Below, piece by piece: positions 34,085-42,942 of a stretch of 64,000 bases of DNA. The position numbers were made by a program, and so were the translations under genes. Position 1 is the stretch's first letter. Each line of letters opens with the position of its first letter. This DNA is from Algoriphagus marincola DSM 16067 (GTDB lineage Bacteria; Bacteroidota; Bacteroidia; Cytophagales; Cyclobacteriaceae): NCBI RefSeq assembly GCF_000429405.1, contig NZ_AUBU01000002.1:496001-560000 (forward strand), given 5' to 3'. The notes under the pieces were generated by a model. That model was not told the origin of the DNA and made no database searches. It saw only the letters and a program-made list of their open reading frames with translations.

Positions 34085-34115
34085 TATTGTTTCGTTTTGA
34101 AACAATATTTTTTTT
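34085..34115 (+). terminator. Intrinsic terminator after the small lipoprotein gene
   Basis: TATTGTTTC and GAAACAATA form a 9-bp stem around GTTTT and run into eight T, starting 3 bases after the stop codon. Confidence 0.85.
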
Positions 34116-34247
34116 GATTTTCTTGAGGAGCTAATCCAGTATGGGTAAAAATAGACAGCTACCCCTTTAATTATTTTGGCTAACCGCCAGCTTAAACTTT
34201 AGGGCAATTCAGATTCTATTGTTATTCAAGGTTTCAATCAATACTCC

Positions 34248-35531
34248 ATGCTCGCACTCTTAGGTGTTCTGACTATCTCTTTGCTTCTTTTTTTGATTCT
34301 TACCAAAAAGACCTCTGCGGTTGTTGCATTGATATTAGTGCCTGTGCTGACGGGGATTATTGCAGGGAAAACTAGCGAACTTCCTCAGATGATTTCGGAA
34401 GGGATTTCATCCATAGCGCCAACTGGCGTGATGTTCGTTTTTGCCATCCTGTTTTTTGGAGTACTCATGGATGCAGGTACATTCAAACCCATTATTTCCA
34501 AACTCCTTCGATTGGCAGGAAATGATCCCTTGAAAATAGTCATGGTTACGGCTATTTTGGCTATGCTTGTCCATTTGGATGGTTCTGGTGCGGTTACTTT
34601 CCTTGTCGTAATCCCAGCTATGTTGCCAGTATATGATCAGTTGGGAATGAGTCGTCTCACCTTGGCTTCGACCACTGCTTTGGCAGCAGGTACTATGAAT
34701 ATTTTGCCTTGGGGTGGTCCTACTATTCGTGCCGCATCAGCTTTGGAGGTTTCCGTTACAGAGTTATTCAATCCAGTATTTATTCCCTTTTTAGCGGGAT
34801 TACTGACAGTTTTGGGGATTGCCTATTTCTTGGGAAAAAAAGAACGAATAAACGTACCACTCTCAGATTCGATCAGAATTGATGGTTCTCATGCAGATGA
34901 TATCAGGCTTCCAAAATGGAAATTTTTGGTAAATATCTGGTTGATCCTTTTAGCTGTTACTTCCATTGTATTGGGCTGGGCTCCTCCCTATGCGGTATTC
35001 ATGATTGCCTTTGGGATAGCCCTTGTTTTTAACTTCCCCAAAGTTTCGGATCAAAAGGAACGAGTCGATGCGCATGCCAAGGAAGCCTTGCTGATGGCAA
35101 GTATTTTATTCGCAGCGGGATGTTTTACAGGTATTTTAAAAGGGAGTGGTATGATGGAAGCGATGGCAGATGGAATTCAGGTGATTCTTCCTGAATTTTT
35201 AGGAAAACAACTTCCACTTTTGACGGGAATTATTTCCATGCCTGCCAGTCTGATCTTTGATCCGGATTCATTCTATTTTGGGATTTTACCGCTACTTGCA
35301 TCCACTGCTGAATCTTTCCAAGTTAGTGGCCTTGAAGTAGGACAGGCAGCTATTTTTGGTCAAATGACCACCGGTTTTCCGGTAAGTCCTTTGACAGGCT
35401 CCACCTACTTATTAGTAGGTTTGGCAGGTGTTGATTTAGGAGATCATCAGAAAAAGACCATTCCTCTGGCTTTCTTGGTAAGCTTGGTGATGTTGACCGT
35501 TGCCATACTAATCGGAGTAATCCATATTTGA
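34248..35531 (+). CDS. CitMHS-family transporter
   Basis: 427 residues, about 11-12 membrane helices. Conserved CitMHS segments are visible: MFVFAILFFGVLMDAGTF (about 66-82), HLDGSGAVTFLVVIPAMLP (about 108-126), and GTMNILPWGGPT (about 148-159). Family members take up citrate as a complex with divalent metal, or other organic acids. The next gene (AtuA family) begins one base after its stop, so the transported acid may be a substrate of that pathway. That link is an inference. Confidence 0.88.
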   Translation: MLALLGVLTISLLLFLILTKKTSAVVALILVPVLTGIIAGKTSELPQMISEGISSIAPTGVMFVFAILFFGVLMDAGTFKPIISKLLRLAGNDPLKIVMVTAILAMLVHLDGSGAVTFLVVIPAMLPVYDQLGMSRLTLASTTALAAGTMNILPWGGPTIRAASALEVSVTELFNPVFIPFLAGLLTVLGIAYFLGKKERINVPLSDSIRIDGSHADDIRLPKWKFLVNIWLILLAVTSIVLGWAPPYAVFMIAFGIALVFNFPKVSDQKERVDAHAKEALLMASILFAAGCFTGILKGSGMMEAMADGIQVILPEFLGKQLPLLTGIISMPASLIFDPDSFYFGILPLLASTAESFQVSGLEVGQAAIFGQMTTGFPVSPLTGSTYLLVGLAGVDLGDHQKKTIPLAFLVSLVMLTVAILIGVIHI

Positions 35532-35532
35532 T

Positions 35533-36855
35533 ATGAAAGACAAAATCAGAATCGGTTGTGGAGCGGGTTTTTCGGGAGATCGGATCGAGCCTGCATTGAT
35601 TCTTACGGAAAAAGGAAATCTGGATTATTTAGTCCTGGAATGCCTAGCTGAGCGGACGATTGCTTTAGCTCAAAAAAGGAAGCTGCAAAATCCTGAGTCT
35701 GGGTATGATGTGCTTTTGGAAAAACGGCTCAAGGACTTGCTTCCTTTATTGCTTCATCATAAAACACGACTTGTTACCAATATGGGTGCTGCAAATCCGG
35801 TAGCAGGCGCTAAGAGAATCATAGAGCTGGGTAAATCTCAAAATCTTTCCATAAAAGTTGCGGCGGTCATTGGAGATGATGTCTTAGAATTTATTTCCGG
35901 CGAGGAGCATTCCCTTGAAAATAATCAGCCCCTTCAATCTGAAGGGAAACTTGTTTCAGCCAATGCATATTTGGGTGTAGAGGCAATTTTATCAGCTTTG
36001 GCCACTGATGCTGATATAATTATCACAGGAAGAGTTGCTGACCCTTCGCTTTTTTTGGCACCGATGATTTATGAATTTGGTTGGGAATTGGACCAATTTG
36101 ATTTATTGGGAAAAGGTACGGTCTTGGGGCATCTTTTGGAATGTGCAGGACAATTGACAGGCGGCTATTTTGCCGATCCTATTTCTAAACCTGTTCCTGA
36201 TTTAGACCGATTAGGGCATCCTTTTGTGGATGTGTTTCCGGATGGAAGAGGGATTATTTCCAAGGTTGAAGGGACTGGAGGGATCATTTCTGAACGGATT
36301 GCAAAAGAGCAGCTGCTGTATGAGGTCTTAGATCCTTATCAATATATCACTCCCGATGTGATTGCTGATTTTTCGAGTGTCCAATTTGAAAAAATTGCTT
36401 CCAATCAACTTCAAGTCACTGGCGGCGGTGGAATGGAAAAACCAGAAAAATATAAAGTCAGTGTTGGGTATGAGGCAGGATTCAAAGGTGAAGGCGAAAT
36501 TTCTTATGCTGGAAGCCATGCTGTTGAAAGAGCCCGTTTGGCAGGTGAGATTATCGAAAAGCGAATAAAAAGTCTGGTTCCAAACCTTAGGGTTGATTTT
36601 ATCGGTTTGAATTCCCTTCATCCCGCTGAATTATCCAAGAATTCCAGCCCTTACGAAGTAAGACTGCGTGTGGCCGGAATCTGCGAAACCATGGAGCTAG
36701 CCCAACTCATCGGTGAGGAAGTAGAGGCGCTTTATACCAATGGACCTGCAGGTGGGGGAGGTGCTAGAAAAATGGTCACTCAAGTGGTGGGTGTGGTATC
36801 CACTCTTCTAAATAGAGATCAAGTTAAACCTGATGTTAATCTACTTTCAACATGA
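35533..36855 (+). CDS. AtuA-family protein (DUF1446, acyclic terpene utilisation)
   Basis: 440 residues. The N-terminal IRIGCGAGFSGDRIEPAL, then TNMGAANPVAGAKRI (about 83-97), the segment IITGRVADPSLFLAPMIYEFGW (landmark GRVADPS at about 162), GHLLECAGQLTGGYF (about 199) and TGPAGGGGARK-like end (GPAGGGGARKM near 420) define the DUF1446/AtuA family. Members are needed for citronellol/geraniol or related branched-acid catabolism, but their reaction is not established. Many homologues carry a C-terminal ferredoxin-fold-like domain; here that part is a separate gene at 36962. It follows the CitMHS gene by one base. Confidence 0.88.
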   Translation: MKDKIRIGCGAGFSGDRIEPALILTEKGNLDYLVLECLAERTIALAQKRKLQNPESGYDVLLEKRLKDLLPLLLHHKTRLVTNMGAANPVAGAKRIIELGKSQNLSIKVAAVIGDDVLEFISGEEHSLENNQPLQSEGKLVSANAYLGVEAILSALATDADIIITGRVADPSLFLAPMIYEFGWELDQFDLLGKGTVLGHLLECAGQLTGGYFADPISKPVPDLDRLGHPFVDVFPDGRGIISKVEGTGGIISERIAKEQLLYEVLDPYQYITPDVIADFSSVQFEKIASNQLQVTGGGGMEKPEKYKVSVGYEAGFKGEGEISYAGSHAVERARLAGEIIEKRIKSLVPNLRVDFIGLNSLHPAELSKNSSPYEVRLRVAGICETMELAQLIGEEVEALYTNGPAGGGGARKMVTQVVGVVSTLLNRDQVKPDVNLLST

Positions 36856-36935
36856 AATCGAGCCTGCCTTCCGCAGGCAGACATGATGTTGGCATCTCAC
36901 ACTAGTATGACTATCAAGCCTGCGAGATTCCATAT
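36852..36935. repeat. Degenerate palindromic repeat element, copy A
   Basis: Contains ATGAAATCGAGC (36852-36863), the hairpin CTGCCT/AGGCAG (around 36866-36882) and TGCGAGATTC (36921-36930). Copy B at 39277-39375 shares both end motifs exactly. The pattern resembles the small REP-like intergenic repeats common in Bacteroidetes. It lies between the two AtuA-related genes and overlaps the last codon of the first. Confidence 0.55.
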
Positions 36936-36961
36936 GACCATTGAAAAGCAAAAATAAACAT

Positions 36962-37264
36962 ATGAAAAAATTAGCGGACATAGCCCACAGTCGAGCAGGT
37001 GATAAAGGGAATATACTTGTACTTTCGCTGATCCCCTTTGATTCAAAAGACTTTGATTGGCTCGTGGAGAATATCACTGCTGACCGGGTAAAAAGCCATC
37101 TTAAAGGGCAGATTAAAGGAAATGTAACCCGCTATGTATTGCCATCGATACATGCATTGCAATTCACCTGCGAAGATGCATTAGCAGGTGGGGTCACTAC
37201 CTCTTTGGCTTTGGATGCGCACGGAAAAAGTCTGAGTTATGCGCTTTTAGAAATGGAAATCTAA
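36962..37264 (+). CDS. AtuA C-terminal-like domain protein (stand-alone)
   Basis: 100 residues from the ATG at 36962; seven further in-frame codons exist upstream. The start MKKLADIAHSRAGDKGNILVLSLIPFD is characteristic of the C-terminal alpha-beta module that follows DUF1446 in single-chain homologues. Here it is encoded separately, 106 bases after the AtuA gene, with a repeat element between them. It probably forms a complex with the upstream product. It converges with the DUF389 gene with no gap. Confidence 0.8.
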   Translation: MKKLADIAHSRAGDKGNILVLSLIPFDSKDFDWLVENITADRVKSHLKGQIKGNVTRYVLPSIHALQFTCEDALAGGVTTSLALDAHGKSLSYALLEMEI

Positions 37265-39148
37265 TTAGTCAAAAACCCTCACTCCAAGAGTTAATTCCAA
37301 TTCAATGGGCTGATTAATTTTTTCCTCAATTTCTTTTTTGATTGCTTGAAAATCACCCTGATTAAGTTCCTTGTCAGACAAAATAGTCACCGATAAGCGC
37401 AAAGGATTTAACCCTACCACATCCACTTTTCTCAGTAATCCATGAGGGATTTCTTTTCCGCTGAGATCTTGAATCAGCCTGTTTTCTTTGACCATATCTC
37501 TAAAGCTCAAAGCCAAGGGAGCAGTCACCAAAACGGACATCAATATCGTAATTAGGATTCCTTTTTTTGCCAATCGGAAGGGGCTGAAGCCTAGGATCAG
37601 AAATGTCACTGCAGCGGCCATTACAATACCAGCTAGATTGGTGCCGAGTAGCAGGCTTGCGCCCCAGAAGATATTCCAATCACCCCAGCCCAAGCCTATT
37701 CCAGCCACGGCCAAAGGTGGCACTAAAGCCACTGATATGGCTACTCCTGCCAAGGTTTTGGCGATTTCTTCCTTGGAATGCGCATAGGCACCTGCAATAC
37801 CCGATGCAATAGCGATTCCCAAATCCAATAAGTTAGGACGGATTCGAGCCACAATTTCAGAATTGGGGACTTTGAGGGGAGTGATCCAGGTAATTATTAC
37901 TGCGAAAAAAAGACCGATCACTATCCCCCAAAATAGCGTGATCAGGCTGTTTTTGATCAAAATATCATCTTGTCTGAGCACTCCCATGGAAAGCGAAATA
38001 ATCGGACCCATCAGGGGCGCTAGGATCATGGCTCCGATTACTACAGGTGTGGAGTTTCCAAAAAGCCCAAACGTAGCAATCAATGTAGAAAGTGCCATCA
38101 AGACCAAATAGCTAGATGAAGCCTGAGCATTCTGTTTTAGAGTGGTAAAAAGCTCTTTGAATTCCTCCGTGGTAGCATGCCTGACCCAAGGTAAGTGTCG
38201 ACGCGTCAGCTCCTCTCGAAGTTTTCCAGTAGGCAGCTTTTGGACATTTATTTCTTTTTGCTTGAATTCCTTTTCCTTCAGCTTTTCAAATCCTGGAAGA
38301 ATCTTGACCTTTCTTTCATCGATATTTAGCTCAATTTTTTCACCTTGAAGTTCTTCTCCATCTATCGCAAAGGTCAGGGCAGAATGGCTTTCAATCGTCA
38401 TTTTTGAAGTGGAGATATAGGTCAAAAATTCAGGTATGGTAGATCCTTTGATCGGAAAGAAAAGGTGCTGAATTCCAAATTGGATGATGGAAAAGAGACT
38501 TTTGGGTGATACTAAAATTACGTGAATGAGCCCGTCATCGAGTCCACTATCTTTGATGACACGCTTGAAAATCAAATTGCTCTCACAATGCGGCACAGCT
38601 AAAATGCCCATCGCCGCAGTTTCTATAGTTTTTTCTTCCTCTCCGGAGAGGTAGCTTAGTTTAACTTGCTTGAGATCTACTTTTCTGAAAAGCATAAAAA
38701 ACCTGGAAAATCGATCCTTCAGGTTTCCGAAAAAGCTTTTTCCAAATGAATCATAGAGCACACTGAGCGAATCTCCGATGACAAGAGAGTTCATACAGAG
38801 TTTCTCATTGATCTTGAGTAAATCGAAGTTTGGAATCGATTCACTTTCTGAGAAAAGTCGAAAAGCCTTTTCTTTTGAGCTCGGGATATTCAAGGATCGA
38901 GCGATCATCTTGAGATCTGGGTGTGGCAAAAATACCAAGCTAGGTCCCTGATCGGGAATCGATCGAAGGATGGAATAGCCCTGCTCATCATTTACCCAAA
39001 GAAGAAGTACGTCAGACTCTGAAAACTGATCCCAATTCTCAGATTCGTAAGCGATAAATTGCTGAGGTTGGGGCTCCAGTTTCTCGAAAAAATTCTGACG
39101 CTCGCTTTCATCCAAATTTGGATCGTAGATGAGGAGGTAGTTGTTCAT
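37265..39148 (-). CDS. Lipid-kinase-like domain fused to DUF389 membrane protein
   Basis: 627 residues. The first ~300 look like a degenerate diacylglycerol/lipid kinase (YegS/DgkB type). The C-terminal kinase lobe is recognisable (SHSALTFAIDGEELQGEKIELNIDERKVKILPG, landmark DGEELQG at about 262), but the nucleotide-binding GGDGT motif is absent, so kinase activity is doubtful. After a short linker with ELTRRHLPWVRHAT, residues ~340-520 form the DUF389 (TIGR00341) membrane domain with VVIGAMILAPLMGPIISLSMG and LAGVAISVALVPPLAVAG, some seven helices. A soluble tail (about 545-627) follows. DUF389 function is unknown. It stands alone, with an AT-rich 5' region and repeat copy B upstream. Confidence 0.85.
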   Translation of the reverse strand: MNNYLLIYDPNLDESERQNFFEKLEPQPQQFIAYESENWDQFSESDVLLLWVNDEQGYSILRSIPDQGPSLVFLPHPDLKMIARSLNIPSSKEKAFRLFSESESIPNFDLLKINEKLCMNSLVIGDSLSVLYDSFGKSFFGNLKDRFSRFFMLFRKVDLKQVKLSYLSGEEEKTIETAAMGILAVPHCESNLIFKRVIKDSGLDDGLIHVILVSPKSLFSIIQFGIQHLFFPIKGSTIPEFLTYISTSKMTIESHSALTFAIDGEELQGEKIELNIDERKVKILPGFEKLKEKEFKQKEINVQKLPTGKLREELTRRHLPWVRHATTEEFKELFTTLKQNAQASSSYLVLMALSTLIATFGLFGNSTPVVIGAMILAPLMGPIISLSMGVLRQDDILIKNSLITLFWGIVIGLFFAVIITWITPLKVPNSEIVARIRPNLLDLGIAIASGIAGAYAHSKEEIAKTLAGVAISVALVPPLAVAGIGLGWGDWNIFWGASLLLGTNLAGIVMAAAVTFLILGFSPFRLAKKGILITILMSVLVTAPLALSFRDMVKENRLIQDLSGKEIPHGLLRKVDVVGLNPLRLSVTILSDKELNQGDFQAIKKEIEEKINQPIELELTLGVRVFD

Positions 39149-39276
39149 TTTCTTTTAAGGCAGTATAAGTTTCAATCTAGTTTAATTTTTTTTCCGTTAC
39201 AAAAGGCGGGGATCTCTTGTAATGGTATAATTCATTTAGAATTTCGCATCTTTCTACAAGAAAATTTTTAACCGAT

Positions 39277-39375
39277 ATGAAATCGAGCATCTTGGAATTG
39301 ATACACAGAGGGATTTCCCGATGGATCGGGGTCATCATGCGAGATTCTCCCGAATCGTGTTCGGGACAGGCTATG
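39277..39375. repeat. Degenerate palindromic repeat element, copy B
   Basis: Shares ATGAAATCGAGC (39277-39288) and TGCGAGATTC (39338-39347) with copy A at 36852-36935. It also contains CCCGAT/ATCGGG (around 39317-39330) and TCCCGAA/TTCGGGA (39348-39366) hairpins. It fills most of the 256-base gap between the DUF389 gene and the oxidoreductase gene; the remainder is AT-rich with nothing recognised. Confidence 0.55.
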
Positions 39376-39404
39376 TGGCATTTAAAAAAACAAATCATAA
39401 ATAC

Positions 39405-40316
39405 ATGAAAAAAGTCGGTCTCGTAGGTTTCGGGATTTGGGGGAGAAATATTCTAAGGGATCTTATTTCACTTGGAGTAGAAGTATTGGTATTTGATCCA
39501 GAAGAGAGTAAGGAAAAGGAGGCAGGCGAACTTGGGGCTTCATTTTTTTCTATTAATTGGGATCCGTCTCATCAGGTGGATGCCTGGATAATTTCATCTC
39601 CAGCGATTACACACTTTGAAGTTTTGATTGATTTAATCCCTTCGGATAAACCAATATTCGTAGAAAAGCCTCTTACTTGTAGTTTAGAGGAAGCCATTGA
39701 GCTTGAAAAGTATGTTGATAGAACAATTTTTGTGATGCATAATTGGCGGTATCATGGGGGGATAAAATTACTTTCCGAAATCGTAAAAAGTGGAGAATTG
39801 GGTGAATTGAGATTTTTGAAATCCAATAGGTGCAACTGGACTAGTCCACGATCTGATGTCGATAGTGTCTGGACTCTAATACCCCATGATATCACGATTG
39901 CTTACAGCATTCTGGGTCATTTTCCTGAACCTATCTCTGCGGTTGAAGAGACTTATCGAGGCATAGCAAGAGGAATGACAGCAATTTTGGGAAAATCTAT
40001 TCCATGTGTTTTTGAAGTTTCTAACCGGTATTTTGACAAAAGACGAGAGGTGCGATTGCATTTTGAAAAGGGTGTAGCCGTCCTTCCAGATGAGAAAGTG
40101 GATTATATAGAAATTTATTTTGGAGATGATCGATCAAAGCCAGACTCTGTTCAAATGGAGAAGAGAAAGTTTGAAGCTAGGGCTCCTTTATTAGAAGAGC
40201 TATCACAATTCATTGATTTTTTATTTGGAGGCAAGGAACCTCCAACATCCCTTTCTGAGGGAATAATGGTAATTAAAACAATCGCTCGATTAAAAGAACT
40301 ATCCAGGTTAAAATGA
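39405..40316 (+). CDS. Gfo/Idh/MocA-family oxidoreductase
   Basis: 303 residues from the ATG at 39405, which begins right at the Rossmann motif (VGLVGFGIWGRNI, GxGxxG at residues 8-13); an upstream in-frame ATG would translate part of a repeat element. Catalytic EKP motif in PIFVEKPLTC (about 86-95), and a His-Asp pair in PHDITIAYSILG (about 162). Such enzymes use NAD(P) on sugars, often nucleotide sugars. It overlaps the glycosyltransferase gene by 4 bases, so it probably acts in surface glycan synthesis. Confidence 0.88.
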   Translation: MKKVGLVGFGIWGRNILRDLISLGVEVLVFDPEESKEKEAGELGASFFSINWDPSHQVDAWIISSPAITHFEVLIDLIPSDKPIFVEKPLTCSLEEAIELEKYVDRTIFVMHNWRYHGGIKLLSEIVKSGELGELRFLKSNRCNWTSPRSDVDSVWTLIPHDITIAYSILGHFPEPISAVEETYRGIARGMTAILGKSIPCVFEVSNRYFDKRREVRLHFEKGVAVLPDEKVDYIEIYFGDDRSKPDSVQMEKRKFEARAPLLEELSQFIDFLFGGKEPPTSLSEGIMVIKTIARLKELSRLK

Positions 40317-41146
40317 AAAAACCACTTTTCACCATTTTGCTTCCAACCTCAATAGATCGAGGCCACCTACTTCCATATTCTATTCGAAGTGCTCAAAATC
40401 AAACAATTCAGGATTTTGAAATTTGGATAATTGGGGACGGTGTAAATGACTTTACTCGATCTGTCATTCAGGAACTCATGCAAGCCGATGAGCGAATCCG
40501 TTTTTTTGATTTTCCGAAACACCCTAGGAGAGGGGAGGAAAATCGACATGAGGTTTTACAAAAAGCTAATTCTAGGAACATCGCCTACCTCACGGACAGA
40601 GATTATTGGTTGCCACATCATTTGGAAACACTCGATCGTTATCTCCAACGATATGACTTTGCTTCTACTTTGAATTATGACGTAAAGGATGATTTTCTAG
40701 TATTTGGTCATAAGAATTTGGATGCTTGGGACGCCCCATCTTGGTTGCTTTCGTGCGTGGGCCATACGCTCGATATGTATAGGAAGCTTCCTTACGGTTG
40801 GAGAACCACGCCCAAAGAACTTTATACAGATCGATATATGTGGGAACAGTTTCTTGTTCACCAGGAATGCAAGTCGTATTGCGGGCTGGAACCTACAGTG
40901 CTCTGGATCAAAAGAGGAGATCACCCAGGGCTGTCAACCCTAGAAAGGAAAGAGCTTTTGATAAAATGGGAAAAAATCTTGAATGATCCCCTCGAATGGC
41001 AATTCAAAAAGGATCAAGCCCTGCATGAAATGATGTGGGACTATAATTTCCTTCATCGCAATCACCCTATTTTGATAAAGGGAAGAAAGCCTTCACAAGT
41101 ACCCCGAGAGGTATTGAAAAAGATCAAAAAGCTCCTATCGCGTTGA
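40313..41146 (+). CDS. Family 2-like glycosyltransferase (GT-A fold)
   Basis: 277 residues. Opens with FTILLPTSIDRGHLLPYSIRSAQNQT (landmarks PTS at 11 and SIRSAQNQ at 23-30), typical of GT2, then IIGDGVNDFTRS, and a metal-binding DxD-type motif at Asp95-Arg96-Asp97 (YLTDRDYWLP). The acceptor domain is not recognised. Start overlaps the preceding oxidoreductase gene by 4 bases. Its 3' end overlaps the convergent cupin gene by 23 bases. Confidence 0.85.
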   Translation: MKKPLFTILLPTSIDRGHLLPYSIRSAQNQTIQDFEIWIIGDGVNDFTRSVIQELMQADERIRFFDFPKHPRRGEENRHEVLQKANSRNIAYLTDRDYWLPHHLETLDRYLQRYDFASTLNYDVKDDFLVFGHKNLDAWDAPSWLLSCVGHTLDMYRKLPYGWRTTPKELYTDRYMWEQFLVHQECKSYCGLEPTVLWIKRGDHPGLSTLERKELLIKWEKILNDPLEWQFKKDQALHEMMWDYNFLHRNHPILIKGRKPSQVPREVLKKIKKLLSR

Positions 41147-41687
41147 TGAAGGAAGGGAGGTCAGGGAAGTCTGATGCTCTGGTAGAAATGATTGGATCGG
41201 TAAAGGACCAAGGGATACCAAGGTCTTTATCATTCCAGTATACGCCCCAATTATCATCTTTTCCATAGTCGACATAAGATTCGGATACTGATTGCAAGTG
41301 AACTGAAGGGGTGAAAAAATACCATCCGTGAAGCAAACCTCTCGGGAACACAAGTGCAGCTAAATCGTCTCCGAATAATTCATACAGTTGCCAATTCAAA
41401 TATGTTGGTGAATCAGGCCTCATATCTTTTAGGCCTAATTCGCAGTGACCGGATACTATACAGAAATACTCATCATGTCTTTTGTGAAAATGTAATCCCC
41501 TGAAGACATTAGACTCAGACTTCACGTAGCTCCATTGTACAGCATTCAAGTCAAGGTTCCAGCGGTGATTGAAAACTTCAGTAAAGGAGCCTCTATAATC
41601 TATATTCTCCTTGAGTGTTTTAAGTACTACTCCCTCAATCTCCTGACCAGCTATTAATCTCGATTTTTTAGCTTCTTCAATAATCAT
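41124..41687 (-). CDS. RmlC-like sugar epimerase family (dTDP-4-dehydrorhamnose 3,5-epimerase-like) protein
   Basis: 187 residues, cupin fold. DYRGSFTEVFN (about 31), the active-site His in FRGLHFHKRHDEYFCIVSG (about 63-81), FPRGLLHGWYFF (about 113-124) and WNDKDLGIPW (about 151-160) follow the RmlC plan. It departs from true RmlC in the His-rich HFHKRHDE strand, so the substrate may be another sugar nucleotide. It is the last gene of the mutase-headed operon and overlaps its upstream neighbour by 4 bases. Confidence 0.82.
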   Translation of the reverse strand: MIIEEAKKSRLIAGQEIEGVVLKTLKENIDYRGSFTEVFNHRWNLDLNAVQWSYVKSESNVFRGLHFHKRHDEYFCIVSGHCELGLKDMRPDSPTYLNWQLYELFGDDLAALVFPRGLLHGWYFFTPSVHLQSVSESYVDYGKDDNWGVYWNDKDLGIPWSFTDPIISTRASDFPDLPSFINAIGAF

Positions 41688-42619
41688 ATTCTTTCTAAAA
41701 AGTTAAAAATTAAATGGTTGTATTTGCAGCTAAAGCTAATAATAACAATCAAAATTCCTGTGATAATTGAATTTTTTAAATAATTAATTATAATTTCTTC
41801 TTTGAATGAAATTCTTCTACCAGGCAGGCTTTTCTGATCATGGAAGAGATTCTCTTGGTTTTTTGATTCGTGTAAAAATATTTCATTCCAAGGAAGGACC
41901 AAGTAGGCAGCTATGGAAATGAGGAAATAAAAGATATACGAAAGCTCTCCCAAGGTCATTATTAACATCGTCAAATGAAATGCTTGGGTAGCAATAAAAA
42001 AACTAACCATTCTCCGATTTACAATGACCCAAATCGCCAACCCGATTTCCATGAAAATAGTAAAAACCCCTAGCAAAGTATAAAATGATGCTTCAGGAAA
42101 GATGTCAGAGACCCAACTAATCAGTGGGTTTGGATAATAGATTTCAAAAAAGGCTTTGAAATAGTTTCCATTCCACCAGTCAAATTCTAATGCTTTATTA
42201 AGGCCTGCACCTGCATAAAGAAGGCAAATTTGCCATCGAAAGGTCCACTCATTTCCTTGACGATAAACTCCAATAAGCAATAGCAAACAGCCAGCAAAAA
42301 GGAAACTGTTTGAGAATAATAATGAATTAGCGCCGATCTGAAAAAAAATAATTAATCCCAACGTGAAAGCGGCATATTTATATCTAAAGCCAATAACGAT
42401 CAAAATTAGACATGACCAATAAATGATGTCTAAAATGAGAAAAAGAGAAGGGAATTCGGATAATATTTGAAATCCATTAATAAAGGGAAACCGGGGAGGT
42501 AAAATGTGTTTTGTTCCTCTGATCCCCAATAAAAAAATCACCAGCATAACAGAAGCAAATCTCAGAGGGACCGTTTCCTGTGAAGCTTCTCTCCACCAGT
42601 TTACCTTTTTAATTCCCAT
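41684..42619 (-). CDS. HTTM-like multi-pass membrane protein
   Basis: 311 residues with about eight hydrophobic helices. The stretch WQICLLYAGAGLNKALEFDWWNGNYF (landmark YAGAGLNK at about 135) resembles the HTTM domain of vitamin-K-dependent gamma-carboxylase-like proteins, many of which are uncharacterised in bacteria. The region is noticeably more AT-rich than the mutase genes upstream. It overlaps the 113-residue gene by 19 bases and the cupin gene by 4. Activity unknown. Confidence 0.75.
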   Translation of the reverse strand: MGIKKVNWWREASQETVPLRFASVMLVIFLLGIRGTKHILPPRFPFINGFQILSEFPSLFLILDIIYWSCLILIVIGFRYKYAAFTLGLIIFFQIGANSLLFSNSFLFAGCLLLLIGVYRQGNEWTFRWQICLLYAGAGLNKALEFDWWNGNYFKAFFEIYYPNPLISWVSDIFPEASFYTLLGVFTIFMEIGLAIWVIVNRRMVSFFIATQAFHLTMLIMTLGELSYIFYFLISIAAYLVLPWNEIFLHESKNQENLFHDQKSLPGRRISFKEEIIINYLKNSIITGILIVIISFSCKYNHLIFNFLERI

Positions 42620-42942
42620 ATTTCTTCAGCTTTTCCATTTGTTGAATACCTGACACTTACCTTGGCTTTTTGAGGTTGGGTTTCCTCTGCTTTCTCAACA
42701 ATTCTAAAAATATGTGTGATAGATCTATTTTCTCTTCCATTAGCAGGAATGAAATACCTATCCCTAATTTCTGAGTCTGTCAATTTTTTTCCTGCTAGGA
42801 CTGATTCTATTTCATACGAAGACAACTCATCAAAAGGAGCCCAGGAAAAAAAACGGTATTCATGAAACCTTGCCACTACAATTCCTAAAACTTGTAAACC
42901 AAAAAATAGGAAAAGCAATATAGACCTATGCTTATTCTTCAT
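42601..42942 (-). CDS. Small membrane-anchored protein of unknown function
   Basis: 113 residues. One N-terminal membrane helix (about 7-24), then an extracytoplasmic domain with [18 protein letters not shown] and a strand-rich end ([20 protein letters not shown]). No family recognised, but similar small proteins accompany HTTM proteins, and the 19-base overlap with the HTTM-like gene suggests joint function. Its start overlaps the mutase large-subunit stop by 4 bases. Confidence 0.65.
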   Translation of the reverse strand: MKNKHRSILLFLFFGLQVLGIVVARFHEYRFFSWAPFDELSSYEIESVLAGKKLTDSEIRDRYFIPANGRENRSITHIFRIVEKAEETQPQKAKVSVRYSTNGKAEEIWELKR

